Source: Vibrio neptunius (GTDB lineage Bacteria; Pseudomonadota; Gammaproteobacteria; Enterobacterales; Vibrionaceae). Taken from it: 64,000 nt of DNA. The DNA lies in the NCBI GenBank assembly GCA_019339365.1, contig CP079860.1, forward strand, positions 1,178,001-1,242,000, read 5' to 3'. The notes beneath the pieces were generated by a model. That model was not told where the DNA came from. It saw only the letters and a list, made by a program, of their open reading frames with translations, and searched no databases. Made by a program: the position numbers and the translations under genes. Numbering within the stretch: position 1 is the stretch's first letter; the number at the start of each line of letters is the position of its first letter. Positions 45,989 through 56,864 of this stretch are shown one piece after another.

Positions 45989-46627
45989 ATGAAACATCAT
46001 GTAATGCTAGATATTGATGGAACACTACTTCAATCATATGAAATGGATGAACAGTGTTTTGTTGATGCTGTGCGAGAAACTACAGGGCTTGAAATATCGA
46101 CAGATTGGGGTAGTTATCCCTTTGTCACAGATAGAGGAATATTAAAAACTTTTATTCAGGAGCAAGGCCTCAAATATTCTCTAGCTGAATTAGAGAGTAT
46201 CGTTAAGCCTATTTTTATCCGTAATGTTCAGCAATCTGTTGCCCAGTCACCTGCTCAAGAAGTATCTGGAGCCAAAAAATTCGTGTCGTATCTGTTAGAC
46301 AGTGACGAATATGTTGTTTCTATTGCTACAGGTGGGTGGGGAGAAACAGCCAAGATAAAGTTGGAGTCAGCAGGTTTTGAAACTGAGAAACTAGCGATTA
46401 TGTCATCAAATGATCACTATTCTCGTATCAAAATTATGGAGTTGGCAAAATCAGCAATTAACCAAACAGATAATTATCCTGTTACCTATTTTGGTGACGC
46501 AGAGTGGGACTTAGAAGCGTGCAAAGAGTTAGCTGTTAATGTAGTGATTGTCGGTGATAGAGTAAATCATTACCAGTGTATTCAAGACTTTAACTGTTTA
46601 GATACTGCTCTGAGTTTCGTGAAATAG
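45989..46627 (+). CDS. HAD-superfamily hydrolase (cassette)
   Basis: 212 aa with the canonical motif I DIDGTL at residues 8-13, a threonine-rich motif II in SIATGGWGET, and motif IV YFGDAEWDLEAC. Unlike the HAD protein at 36800, both motif I aspartates are present. It is probably a phosphatase of unknown substrate. Ribosome site AAAGGAA. Confidence 0.82.
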   Translation: MKHHVMLDIDGTLLQSYEMDEQCFVDAVRETTGLEISTDWGSYPFVTDRGILKTFIQEQGLKYSLAELESIVKPIFIRNVQQSVAQSPAQEVSGAKKFVSYLLDSDEYVVSIATGGWGETAKIKLESAGFETEKLAIMSSNDHYSRIKIMELAKSAINQTDNYPVTYFGDAEWDLEACKELAVNVVIVGDRVNHYQCIQDFNCLDTALSFVK

Positions 46628-46650
46628 GCTTGTACTACTCCTAATCACGC

Positions 46651-46796
46651 TTATGACACATATGAGCCTTCTGCCTGTCAATAGGCAATAACTCCTATTG
46701 GCTGCGTGATCAGCCAATGCTTTTCGAACAACAAAGTTATCTACTAGAAAGCAGGTAGAGAGAAAACGAGGCTGCCTGTTATCAAGAATGTTAGCC
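46651..46796 (+). repeat. Compact junction repeat lacking the REP-like middle, copy g
   Basis: ACACATATGAGCC and both hairpins run to AAAGTTATCTAC, then directly into AGAAAGCAGGTAGAGAG and AAGAATGTTAGCC. At 146 bp it is the size of a normal attC. It may be the ancestral form or a deletion product of the 380-bp composites. Confidence 0.65.
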
Positions 46797-46864
46797 GTCA
46801 TGGAGATTGCTATACTCAAAGTGATAGAATAGTATCACTTTAGTATTCCTTTAGAGCAGCTCTC

Positions 46865-47122
46865 ATGAAAGTAGAACTCGTTACATCACTCAAGCGCCAA
46901 GCAACAAAAATCCTTGCCGATCTCCACGAAACTAAAGAACCAGTGTTAATTACCGAACATGGTAAGCCATCGGCATATCTGGTTGATGTTGATGATTACG
47001 AGTTTATGCAAAATCGTTTGGCGATTCTGGAGGGGATTGCACGAGGTGAACGTGCATTAGCTGACGGTAAAGTGGTGAGCCACGATGAAGCCAAGGACAA
47101 AATGTCGAAATGGCTGAAATAA
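46865..47122 (+). CDS. Phd/YefM-family antitoxin
   Basis: 85 aa (MKVELVTSLKRQATKILADLHETKEPVLITEHGKPSAYLVDVDDYEFM) with the prevent-host-death fold and an acidic C-terminal half for toxin binding. It overlaps the toxin start by 13 nt. Third toxin-antitoxin pair of the array. Confidence 0.9.
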   Translation: MKVELVTSLKRQATKILADLHETKEPVLITEHGKPSAYLVDVDDYEFMQNRLAILEGIARGERALADGKVVSHDEAKDKMSKWLK

Positions 47123-47424
47123 TCTGGACTGAGCCAGCGCTATCTGACCTCAATGATATCGCTGAATACATCGCACTTGAAAATATCGTAGCTGCAAAAG
47201 AATTGGTTCAAGCGATCTTTTCTAAAGTCGAGCGCTTAGAGGCTTTCCCTGAATCGGGTCGCATTCCGCCTAAACTAGAACATCTAAGTTATCGTGAAGT
47301 TGTAGTTAATCCGTGCCGTATTTTCTATAAACAAGACGGCGACAAAGTATTTATTCTGTTTGTTATGCGTTCTGAGAGAGACTTGCGTAAGTTCCTATTG
47401 AGCAAGCTGGGAATGAGCGGCTAA
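47110..47424 (+). CDS. RelE/ParE-family toxin
   Basis: 104 aa (MAEIIWTEPALSDLNDIAEYIALENIVAAKELV, FPESGRIPPKLEHLSYREVVVNPCRIFYKQDGDKVFILFVMRSERDLRKFL). The sequence fits the ParE-like branch, which targets gyrase, although some members cleave mRNA. It is paired with the preceding antitoxin. Confidence 0.9.
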   Translation: MAEIIWTEPALSDLNDIAEYIALENIVAAKELVQAIFSKVERLEAFPESGRIPPKLEHLSYREVVVNPCRIFYKQDGDKVFILFVMRSERDLRKFLLSKLGMSG

Positions 47425-47615
47425 CACATATCGAGGATCTCTTATTGGGGTTGTTAAGGTGTCTGTCCCAATTAGACTCATAACAAGATTTAAGAGTGAT
47501 TCACAACGCTTGGCGCTCTCACTTCAAGTCAGTTTAGTGTTTATGGCACAGTGGTTTAGCTAAGGTGTTAAGGGTGTTAAGGTGTCTGTCCCAATTAGAT
47601 TTTTTAGAGAGAACA
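47425..47615. repeat. Junction-repeat end, attC arm and two REP-like motifs
   Basis: ACACATATCGAGGATCTC to GGTGTCTGTCCCAATTAG (47458), then ATAACAAGATTTAAGAGTGATTC with the Vibrio attC phrase CAACGCTTGGCG, then a second REP-like motif at 47580 directly before the next gene. Confidence 0.6.
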
Positions 47616-48128
47616 ATGAACTCATACACGAACGAATGTAAAAGGTTGTCTATCAATGCACGAGCAGCAATTGGTCTGCTTATCTTTGAGCGTTTCTGTG
47701 TTCTTCATGGTTTAGAGCTTCATGAAAATCAGGAGTTTTTGGAGCACTTATGGGATTGGTTTCTCGTTGATGGTCCCGACGAATTCGAGCCTTGGGAATC
47801 TAAACGACCTACTTTAGTAAATTGCGGGCTAGGTGACGAATTTCCCGAGGGCTTACTGCTTTCTCTCGCCCAAACCGGAATCGGCGAGACTCAATTTAGG
47901 ACTATTGTCAGTGGGGTAACCGATATTTTATGGGGTAGTTTTTGGGGTGCGGCTGAAAACGAACAATCAATGGCTGCACTTGAAAATGTCATTTCAGCTA
48001 GTGGCATGGAAAAACTGCCGGTTTTAACACCCTTCAAGTTCTCATTGTTTTCACAAAACGATGGCTGGGGTGATAAAATTACACCTCAAGATTTGGAGTT
48101 TTGGCGCACCTGTGTGAAATATGCATAG
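47616..48128 (+). CDS. Cassette hypothetical protein
   Basis: 170 aa from an ATG at 47616, only 18 bp after the REP-like motif. An earlier in-frame start lies within the repeat and is rejected. Tryptophan-rich (LWDWFLVDGPDEFEPWESK, ILWGSFWGAAENEQS). No domain is recognised. Similar proteins are common in integron cassettes, from memory only. Confidence 0.55.
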   Translation: MNSYTNECKRLSINARAAIGLLIFERFCVLHGLELHENQEFLEHLWDWFLVDGPDEFEPWESKRPTLVNCGLGDEFPEGLLLSLAQTGIGETQFRTIVSGVTDILWGSFWGAAENEQSMAALENVISASGMEKLPVLTPFKFSLFSQNDGWGDKITPQDLEFWRTCVKYA

Positions 48129-48358
48129 GTTTTGATCTAGCCACTAAGGCTATTCAAGTATGTGTTTATTTGAACTCAAAGGTGCTTTCTAATACCGGAT
48201 ACACTCAGTATGCATTGTGGTGTGTGTCCTGAATTCATCCAAGAGTTTGGCTGTAGAATTTGAACGTCGCGCATCTACTCATTGTTTTACATTTAAATGA
48301 TGAGGAGATTCGTAACAGCAGGGCAGCATGGCATTATGTTGAATTAGGAACAACACAG
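48129..48358. repeat. Attenuated attC, REP-like motif and mini IS4-type end
   Basis: It includes GGTGTGTGTCCTGAATT at 48221, then a shortened version of the IS4-type end (CTGTAGAATTTGAACGTCGCG, CTACTCATTGTTTTA, GAGGAGATTCGTAA) and the DinB leader. Confidence 0.5.
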
Positions 48359-48883
48359 ATGAAACAGCAATTTATTCTAATGTCTGAGTACAATCAATGG
48401 ATGAATGAGTCATTACTCTCGTATTTAAATGAGGGAGTTGACCTTGATATTTACGAGGAAAAAGGCGCGTTTTGGGGCTCAGCTTTCAAAACGATGAGTC
48501 ATATTTTTACTTGCGACTTGATGTGGTTACATCGATTTACCAATGTTCAGAGTTTCTATGACTTGACTGAAAGTCTGAATGAGTTTCCTCATCCAACTTC
48601 TATTAGTACGCATTGCTTCGAGACTCTAGAAGAATTGCGCGCAAGTCGTGGTAAATTAGATGTTGTAATTGCTGACTGGATAAGTTCCATTAGTGATACT
48701 GAATTTGATTCTAATGTGGTTTATCAAAACTCTTCAGGTAGGGAGTTTTCAGAACCCTTCGCATCGGTGTTACTGCACTTTTTTAATCACCAAACTCATC
48801 ATCGAGGTCAAGTGACAACCCTAATTAGTCAAAATGGTGACAATTCGTATTGTACTGACCTACTCGCTCTCATTCGAAAGTAA
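48359..48883 (+). CDS. DinB-family protein (cassette)
   Basis: 174 aa from an ATG at 48359. Four-helix DinB/YfiT fold: KTMSHIFTCDLMWLHRF near residue 50 supplies the first metal His and FFNHQTHHRGQVTTL near the C-terminus the other two. DinB-like proteins are metal-dependent thiol transferases or hydrolases. The substrate is unknown. Confidence 0.82.
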   Translation: MKQQFILMSEYNQWMNESLLSYLNEGVDLDIYEEKGAFWGSAFKTMSHIFTCDLMWLHRFTNVQSFYDLTESLNEFPHPTSISTHCFETLEELRASRGKLDVVIADWISSISDTEFDSNVVYQNSSGREFSEPFASVLLHFFNHQTHHRGQVTTLISQNGDNSYCTDLLALIRK

Positions 48884-48885
48884 AA

Positions 48886-49040
48886 GCATAACAAATTACT
48901 AATCATTGACTCCTGACATATGGCAACTTCAGCACTGAGTTTATGGCACATGTTCAGGTTGGGTGTTATCATGTTACCGCCTTAACAGGGCGCGGGCGGG
49001 TCCCCTGATAATTTCCCCAACCCATAGGTATGCGTTAGGC
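48886..49040 (+). repeat. attC site (long)
   Basis: GCATAACAAATTAC to GGTATGCGTTAGGC, about 155 bp. GGCGCGGGCGGGTCCCC inside is more GC-rich than the rest. Right box GTTAGGC is consensus. Confidence 0.75.
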
Positions 49041-49134
49041 GCTGGTATTCCTCTATTGCCAAAGAGCCTTCGCCACTAATGATGGGTGTGTGTCCTGAAT
49101 TTAATCTTTAATAACAAACAAGAGAATGATTACC

Positions 49135-49359
49135 ATGAAAAAGTTTATATGCATCGCACTGTGCGCAGCGATTGGTGTTTATGGATTACTTGTAGGTGAC
49201 TTTTTCGCAGGCTTCGTCATGATAGCCGTTGCCGTCTTTATCGCGGTTGTGGACACCTCAGAAGGAAAGTCGCCGGGGCCTTCTATGCAAAACTCTTATT
49301 CCTATAACGATTCGTCGGGTGGAGATAGTGGTGGTGGAGATAGTGGTGGTGGAGATTAA
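49135..49359 (+). CDS. Small membrane protein with SGGGD tail
   Basis: 74 aa from the ATG at 49135 (MKKFICIALCAAIGVYGLL). Two hydrophobic segments cover residues 5-45, and the C-terminus is a low-complexity tail SSGGDSGGGDSGGGD encoded by direct 15-bp repeats. It follows a REP-like motif by 35 bp. Function unknown. Confidence 0.5.
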   Translation: MKKFICIALCAAIGVYGLLVGDFFAGFVMIAVAVFIAVVDTSEGKSPGPSMQNSYSYNDSSGGDSGGGDSGGGD

Positions 49360-49392
49360 ATAAAATAATCATGAGTGTGTGTCCTGAATTTA

Positions 49393-49779
49393 ATTCTTTG
49401 CGAGTATAATCGACAAGCTCGCGCTTAACCGCTGGCCTTACAGCTTTATTTCCAGAATATCTTTAACGATAGGGTGCTCGAGGCTGAGGTCGGCAAACAT
49501 TTGCTTGAGCCGCCGATTCTCATCCTCGAGCTCCTTAAGCCGTTTAACATCTGACGCTTCCATCCCACCGTACTGGACTTCCAGCTGCAGTATGTTGCAT
49601 CAGAGATGCCATAGTCACGACAGACTTAGTTGATCTTTCGGCCTGCTTCGACTTCCTTCAAGATCTTAACGATTTGCGTTTCTGTGTAGCGTGATTTTTT
49701 CATCATGCGTTCTCCGTTTGTTTCAGTGTAAACGGAAAAACTCTAATTGCTAATGACCAGTTTTTTGGGGAGGGTTACA
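49393..49779 (-). mobile_element. Decayed IS3-family (IS407-type) element end with orfA remnant
   Basis: The minus-strand frame from 49706 reads MKKSRYTETQIVKILKEVEAGRKIN, a stop codon, VCRDYGISDATYCSWKS, then after a frameshift YGGMEASDVKRLKELEDENRRLKQMFADLSLEH. This is IS407-type OrfA with a stop and an indel. The terminal TGTAACCCTCCCCAAAAAAC inverted repeat lies at about 49760-49779. The inner end is cut at a REP-like motif (49373-49392). Confidence 0.8.
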
Positions 49780-50000
49780 GTGCATAATTTATCTCTATAT
49801 TATGGAGGATGTTCTTTTTAGGTGGGATAAATATTTCTATATCGATAGGCCCATTTCTATTTCTAAATTCATTTCTTTGAAAATGAAATTAACTATAAAT
49901 TACATAAAAAAATCATAGATTGGAATATCTTTATTTTGGCTGTGCTTGCTTTAAGTGGAGCTCATTAACGACCTAATTACTTTACATTAAGGATGAAATT
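49780..50000. other. AT-rich region before the RiPP-like operon
   Basis: It contains a 38-codon open frame (49802-49918, MEDVLFRWDKYFYIDRP) without a convincing ribosome site, and likely the operon promoter. The start of an upstream gene may have been lost to the neighbouring IS. Confidence 0.35.
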
Positions 50001-50135
50001 ATGGGTAAAAGACGTTCAGAAATTAATGGTCCAAACGAACCCTCTACGGGCCCTAGTATTGATTTTGAATCATCAGAAGAGGCTATGGGTATCAATAGTA
50101 AAGAACGTGATTGTCCTACTTTTGCGCGTGTGTAA
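50001..50135 (+). CDS. 44-aa peptide, RiPP-precursor candidate or YcaO N-terminal scrap
   Basis: MGKRRSEINGPNEPSTGPS, then an acidic stretch, ending NSKERDCPTFARV. A good AAGGA site lies 7 bases upstream. Its TAA overlaps the next ATG (TAATG). As the first small gene before a YcaO-like gene and an exporter it fits a peptide precursor. Alternatively, dropping one GT from GTGTGT at the end fuses it in frame to the next ORF (TFARVMPSSTS), making it the upstream part of one protein. Confidence 0.45.
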   Translation: MGKRRSEINGPNEPSTGPSIDFESSEEAMGINSKERDCPTFARV

Positions 50136-50563
50136 TGCCTTCTTCAACGAGTCCTATGGCATTTCGCTCGTCAGGTGTTTCGTATTCAGAGTTCCACTCG
50201 ATAGAGAGAGCGTTGTCTGAGCTTGTACAGAATATAGAGAACTATGATGAAGTTGAGCTTGATAGTGATCTCAAGGCAACCGAGTTTCTAAACAAATACG
50301 ATAAGCTATGCCAAATTATAGATTTGTCGGAGTTAGATAGGTTGCCAATTGTAGATTTATCAAGCCTACAAGAAGACTCTATGGGGTTTAAGGTGCATTA
50401 CAATAGTCTGTTAAGCTCAGTTAAAGCGAAAGGGTATGATTTACTGGTCCATACTGCATTTAGTCAGAGCAACATATGGCTCACGTCTACGTACATTCCC
50501 GGGTTGGAGCGCTTCAATATTATAGATAAGGGGAAATGGGTCGTACCACTGGGGGATAAGTAA
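50135..50563 (+). CDS. YcaO-like protein, C-terminal half only
   Basis: 142 aa. SSGVSYSEFHSIERALSELVQ matches the GxGxxxxxxxAxxRALxEAxQ helix of YcaO cyclodehydratases, and VKAKGYDLLVHTAFSQSN followed by IWLTSTYIPGLERF matches their closing motif (G-x-x-x-x-V-D-x-T, V-x-R-V-x-x-PGLE). YcaO proteins cyclise Cys/Ser/Thr in peptides using ATP, but are normally about 400 aa. The N-terminal ATP site and the PxPxP tail are missing, so it is a remnant or an unusual minimal form. TAATG overlaps on both sides. Confidence 0.6.
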   Translation: MPSSTSPMAFRSSGVSYSEFHSIERALSELVQNIENYDEVELDSDLKATEFLNKYDKLCQIIDLSELDRLPIVDLSSLQEDSMGFKVHYNSLLSSVKAKGYDLLVHTAFSQSNIWLTSTYIPGLERFNIIDKGKWVVPLGDK

Positions 50564-51589
50564 TGCATGTCGCTACCTGCCTAAAGTATTTTTTACTCTT
50601 TTCTACTTTGCTTCTCCTTAAGGTTAACTTGGCTTTGCCTTCTTATTTAATCGGGCAAATAATTAATGTTGTCTCTCAGACCATATCTCTGGAAAGCATG
50701 GAGACTTTGTTAATCTATTTGTTACTATCAACACTAGTGACTGTTGGTATATCTCCTTTTTTCACGTACTTTTTTGAACAAGAGGTACAACTTAACGTCG
50801 AAACTAAATCACGATCAATGTTTAGTCAGTTGATGCGTAAACCCTTCAGTCATTTCAAACGCTTAGAGATAGGCTCACTAGCTAGTAAATTTGAAAGAGG
50901 TATTGGATCTTATGAACAGTTCATCAACCTAAGTGTTTCGCGAGGTTTGCCCTTAGTCATTGAATTGTTTGTTTTGTGTTGCGCTATTGTCTTTTTTAGT
51001 GGATGGATAACCTTTACTCTTGTGATATTTATCCTAGCTATTTCCACAATGATTAAGACTCTAATTATTAGGCTAAGACGCCCTTATATTGGTCGAGTAA
51101 ACGGTGCAGAAGATGAAATATTAGATCAAATTGTTGGTGTATTTTCTGGTATACGTACGATTCAGTCTAATCGTGTCGAAGGTTTTTTTGAGAAACGCTT
51201 AGCTCCATTTTTTGAAAATTATAGACAAGCAACGGTCTCTCTTGCTGTCAGTCGGAGTGTTTTTGATGGTGTCGCTATAGCGACACAGAGTTTAATTTCG
51301 CTTTCAATGATCGCATTATTTATATTTCACTTGTTCCCAGAACAACGCTCTGATGCTGGGGAACTTGTCACTGCGTTGCTTCTCTCTGCTAGTTTAACTA
51401 GAGCTTTTACTGGTCTGTTAGATGTATATCGATTAATGGATCAAAGTCGTGAAGATTTTTCAGCATTAAAACTGATTCTAGATAACAAAAATGAAATAGT
51501 GGAACTTAGTAAATTGTTGGAGTGTAGTGGTTTAATGATCCCGGACACCAAATTAGGTGGTAAAGTCTCCACCATACATGAGGTGTTCA

Positions 51590-52749
<1,160 letters not shown>

Positions 52750-53389
52750 CCACTACAGAGAGTGTTCTTCAAGAGTTAGCGAAGCCCGATGTAAACACCA
52801 TTGCTGTTATAGGTAAAAGTGGCCAAGGGAAAACAATTTTACTTGATACTCTTTCTGGCTTGTTGACATCAGAACCAGTGACTCCTCTATCTTCTAATTA
52901 CCTAGAGCAAAATAATTTTGTTTTCTCAGGAAGTGTCTATGACAACCTCACGCTTGGAAAAGATGTAAAACATGATTGGTTAACGAAACAGCTAGATAAA
53001 GTAGGGCTCTCGTCTAGATTAACACTAGATACTATTTTACAAGGTAATGGTCAGAACCTTAGTGGGGGGGAAAAGCGTAGGCTCTGTTTTCTTAGAGCCT
53101 ATATTCAAGCACCTGAACTGTTATTGTTAGATGAGCCAACAACTGGCTTAGATAGTCAAACAAGCCAAGCTTTGTGGAAGATGATTTTTAGCTTAATAGA
53201 CCCTAAGTCTAAGATGGTTGCCGTGACACACGATAGCTCTTACTTAGACCATTTCGACAAAGTCATCGTTCTAGATTAACTTGGAACTCTGTGAATGAGT
53301 GTATTCTGGTTACTAACGTAACGAGGTAATGACCCATTGTTTGTTATGCAGCGCAACGACTTGTAGTGGTGTAATAATCCCTTAAAATT

Positions 53390-53417
53390 AAGGCGAACCA
53401 AACGGTTCGCCTTTTTT
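53390..53417. terminator. Bidirectional terminator between exporter and gcvP
   Basis: AAGGCGAACC pairs with GGTTCGCCTT over a 4-nt loop, followed by a T-run. Confidence 0.85.
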
Positions 53418-53462
53418 ACTTAAGTTGGTTTCCAACTTGGTTATCTGTGATCAACAACCTAA

Positions 53463-56327
53463 TTAGTCTTGGTAGTTCTCTATGCTAGGGCAAGAACAGA
53501 TTAGGTTACGGTCACCGTATACGTTATCTACACGGTTAACGGTAGGCCAGTACTTCCAAGACTTAGTGGCAGGTGAAGGGAAACAGCCAAGCTCACGTGA
53601 GTATGGGCGATCCCATTCCTCAGCCGCTAAATCAACTTGAGTATGCGGTGCGTTAACCAGAGGGTTATTCTCTAGTGGCCATTCACCCTTCTTCACTTTC
53701 GCCATCTCTTCGCGAATCGCGATCATCGCGTCACAGAAACGGTCGATCTCTTCCAGATCTTCAGATTCTGTTGGCTCAACCATAAGCGTGCCGGCAACAG
53801 GGAACGACATAGTAGGTGCGTGGAATCCGTAGTCCATCAGACGCTTAGCGATATCTTCTTCGCTGATACCTGTTTCTTCTTTCAGTGGACGAATATCAAT
53901 AATACATTCGTGCGCTACGCGGCCATTTGTACCACGGTAAAGAACAGGGTAATGAGGGCGTAGACGCTCCATCATGTAGTTCGCGTTTAGAATCGCAACT
54001 TTGGTCGCATCAGTCAGGCCAGCTTCACCCATCATGGCGATGTACGCCCAAGAGATAGGCAGAATAGACGCGCTACCTAGATCTGCTGCAGAGACAGCAA
54101 AGTCTTCGCCTTCCACACCGTTTTCGATGTGGCCAGGAAGGAATGGTGCTAGGTGCGATTTAACACCGATAGGACCCATACCCGGACCGCCGCCACCATG
54201 TGGAATACAGAACGTTTTGTGTAGGTTCAGGTGAGAAACGTCAGAGCCAATAAAGCCTGGAGACGTCAAGCCAACCTGAGCGTTCATGTTGGCACCGTCT
54301 AGGTAAACCTGACCGCCAGCAGCATGAACCATTTCACACACTTCTTTCACTTGCTCTTCGTAAACGCCGTGCGTAGAAGGGTAAGTGATCATAATGCTAG
54401 ACAGGTTGTCTTTGTGCTTCTCGATTTTTGCCGCGAGATCGTCGATATCGATGTTACCGTCGTCATCACACTTCACCACGACGACTTTCATTGACACCAT
54501 AGACGCTGTTGCAGGGTTAGTTCCGTGTGCTGAGCTTGGGATCAAACAAACGTTACGGTGACCTTCACCGCGGCTGTCATGGTAGCGTTGAATCGCGATA
54601 AGACCTGCGTACTCACCAGATGCCCCCGAGTTTGGTTGTAGTGAGAAATCGTCGTAGCCTGTGATTTCACACAGCTTCTCTTTCAAGTCTTTCGCTAGAG
54701 CTGAGTAGCCTGCTGCTTGCTCGATGGGAGCGAATGGGTGAATTGAACCAAATTCAGGCCAAGTCACCGGGATCATCTCAGCCGCCGCATTCAGCTTCAT
54801 GGTACAGCTGCCCAGTGGGATCATACCGTGCGTCAGTGAGAAGTCTTTGTTCTCTAGCTGCTTGAGGTATCGCATCATCTGCGTTTCGCTGTGGTGCGTG
54901 TTGAATACTGGGTGAGTTAGGTACTCTGAAGTACGACGCAGTGCTTCAGGGATAGCCGCGAACTCGTTGGCTGCGATTTCAGAAGACAGTGCATTGACTG
55001 CTTCTTTTACGCCAAATACGGCAAACAATGCTTCCACATCGTCAGTCGTTGTTGTTTCGTCGCAGCTGATACCGAGCTTGCCGTCTAGCTTGCGCAGGTT
55101 GATGTCTGCCGCTTGTGCTTTCGCGTACAGCTCTTCTGTCTTACCAGCAGTATTGATCGTAATGGTATCGAAGAAGCTATTGTGTGCGAGCTCGTAGCCT
55201 GACTTCGTCAGACCTGCTGCAAGCATAGCAGTCATGTGGTGAGTACGACGAGCAATGGTACGTAGACCTTCCGCGCCGTGGTAAACCGCATAGAATGAGG
55301 CCATGTTTGCCAGCAGTGCTTGAGCCGTACAGATATTTGACGTCGCTTTCTCACGGCGGATATGCTGCTCACGAGTCTGCATTGCCATACGTAGCGCTTG
55401 GTTACCTTTTGTATCAATAGACACACCGATAACACGACCAGGCATGGTACGTTTGTGCTTGTCACGTGTTGCCATGAAGGCGGCGTGTGGACCGCCGTAA
55501 CCCATAGGAACACCAAAGCGCTGCGCTGAGCCGATAACTACGTCCGCGCCCATTTCACCTGCAGGTTTCAGTAGCGCTGATGCTAGAAGATCAGTTGCGA
55601 CGGTAACCAATGTTTTGTTGGCTTGCGCTTTGGCGATGATGTCTGTCAGGTCACGAACTTCACCCGTAGTTCCAGGGTACTGCACCAGCGCACCGAATAC
55701 GTCTTGCTCAGGTAGAGATTCAAGCGAACCGATTTGTACGTCAAAGCCGATGTATTTAGCACGAGTCTTGACCACTTCTATCGTTTGTGGGTGAACATCG
55801 TCGGCAACGAAGAATACGTTACTTTTGCTCTTGCCTGCACGCTTACATAGGGTCATCGCTTCGCCAGCTGCTGTTGCTTCATCGAGCAGAGACGCGTTAG
55901 CGATATCCATTGCCGTCAAGTCCATTACCATTTGTTGGTAGTTCAGCAATGCTTCTAAACGACCTTGAGAAATTTCTGGTTGGTAAGGGGTATAAGCGGT
56001 ATACCAGCCTGGGTTTTCCAATACGTTACGTAGAATCACGTTTGGCGTAAAGGTATTGTAGTAACCCTGACCGATGAATGTACGTTTAATTTGGTTTTGC
56101 TCTGCGAATTGACGCATTGCAGCCAGCATGTCTGCTTCGCTTAATGCTTCAGCCATGGTCATTGGCTGTTCTAGGCGAATTTGAGCTGGTACGGTCTCGT
56201 CGATCAGTGCGTCAAGACTGACAACATTGATCGCATCCAACATTTTTTGTTGGTCAGATTTGTTTGGGCCGTTGTGGCGAGCAACGAACTCATTTTGTGT
56301 GCTGAGGCTTTGAAGTAATTCAGTCAT
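53463..56327 (-). CDS. gcvP: Glycine decarboxylase (P protein)
   Basis: 954 aa, the full-length single-chain P protein. The PLP lysine lies in [22 protein letters not shown], and the glycine-rich loops and GYGGPHAAF are conserved. It decarboxylates glycine and loads the aminomethyl group on GcvH. It is the last gene of glyA-gcvH-gcvP, with a hairpin in the 119-bp gap after gcvH. Confidence 0.97.
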   Translation of the reverse strand: MTELLQSLSTQNEFVARHNGPNKSDQQKMLDAINVVSLDALIDETVPAQIRLEQPMTMAEALSEADMLAAMRQFAEQNQIKRTFIGQGYYNTFTPNVILRNVLENPGWYTAYTPYQPEISQGRLEALLNYQQMVMDLTAMDIANASLLDEATAAGEAMTLCKRAGKSKSNVFFVADDVHPQTIEVVKTRAKYIGFDVQIGSLESLPEQDVFGALVQYPGTTGEVRDLTDIIAKAQANKTLVTVATDLLASALLKPAGEMGADVVIGSAQRFGVPMGYGGPHAAFMATRDKHKRTMPGRVIGVSIDTKGNQALRMAMQTREQHIRREKATSNICTAQALLANMASFYAVYHGAEGLRTIARRTHHMTAMLAAGLTKSGYELAHNSFFDTITINTAGKTEELYAKAQAADINLRKLDGKLGISCDETTTTDDVEALFAVFGVKEAVNALSSEIAANEFAAIPEALRRTSEYLTHPVFNTHHSETQMMRYLKQLENKDFSLTHGMIPLGSCTMKLNAAAEMIPVTWPEFGSIHPFAPIEQAAGYSALAKDLKEKLCEITGYDDFSLQPNSGASGEYAGLIAIQRYHDSRGEGHRNVCLIPSSAHGTNPATASMVSMKVVVVKCDDDGNIDIDDLAAKIEKHKDNLSSIMITYPSTHGVYEEQVKEVCEMVHAAGGQVYLDGANMNAQVGLTSPGFIGSDVSHLNLHKTFCIPHGGGGPGMGPIGVKSHLAPFLPGHIENGVEGEDFAVSAADLGSASILPISWAYIAMMGEAGLTDATKVAILNANYMMERLRPHYPVLYRGTNGRVAHECIIDIRPLKEETGISEEDIAKRLMDYGFHAPTMSFPVAGTLMVEPTESEDLEEIDRFCDAMIAIREEMAKVKKGEWPLENNPLVNAPHTQVDLAAEEWDRPYSRELGCFPSPATKSWKYWPTVNRVDNVYGDRNLICSCPSIENYQD

Positions 56328-56404
56328 TGTCCTTTACCTACTCCATCATTCGGGTATCGGATATCATTACTGATATAAATAATTATACGTCCGAACTTTG
56401 AAAA

Positions 56405-56433
56405 AAAGCTGCCTCCCAGTTGGGGGCAGCTTT
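56405..56433 (-). terminator. Intra-operon hairpin between gcvH and gcvP
   Basis: On the minus strand AAAGCTGCC pairs with GGCAGCTTT and is followed by TTTTTT. It is a full intrinsic terminator inside the operon, so gcvP may have its own promoter or be attenuated. Confidence 0.7.
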
Positions 56434-56446
56434 AAACTCGTCCTAA

Positions 56447-56827
56447 TTACTCGTCTTCGATCGAGTTTAGGTACTCTTCTGCGCTTTTCAGATTGTCTAG
56501 CTCGGATGCGTCTGACATCTTCACCTTAACAATCCAACCGCCTTCGAAAGGTTCTTCGTTGATAAGCTCTGGGCTATCTTCTAACTCTTCGTTGATTTCC
56601 AGAATTTCACCAGTGATTGGCGCGTAGATATCTGAAGCGGCTTTTACAGATTCAACCAAAGAGAAGCTGTCACCCGCTTCAATTTCTGCTTCTACTTCAG
56701 GTAGGTCTACGAATACAACGTCACCTAGCATTTCTTGTGCATGCTCTGAAATACCGATAGTTACTGTGCCGTCACCGTTATCACGTACCCACTCGTGGCT
56801 ATCTGCAAACTTCAGTGTGTTGTCCAT
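56447..56827 (-). CDS. gcvH: Glycine cleavage system H protein
   Basis: 126 aa, normal length. The lipoyl-lysine motif is [14 protein letters not shown]. It shuttles the methylamine group between P, T and L proteins. It follows glyA after 37 bp. The lipoamide dehydrogenase is encoded elsewhere. Confidence 0.97.
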   Translation of the reverse strand: MDNTLKFADSHEWVRDNGDGTVTIGISEHAQEMLGDVVFVDLPEVEAEIEAGDSFSLVESVKAASDIYAPITGEILEINEELEDSPELINEEPFEGGWIVKVKMSDASELDNLKSAEEYLNSIEDE

Positions 56828-56864
56828 TGCTTAATCTCCAAAAATATAACTTTGATTAAATTGT

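Noticed and set aside
47565..47615. Upstream extension of the 170-aa cassette protein
   Set aside because: It reads through the REP-like motif, as do similar MLRVLRCLSQLD frames elsewhere in the array.
28451..49392. CRISPR array from the recurring short motif
   Set aside because: Spacing is irregular (hundreds of bases to kilobases), there are no uniform spacers and no cas genes.
55232..55516. Extra ORFs on either strand within gcvP and glyA
   Set aside because: They overlap fully conserved enzymes and have no independent support.
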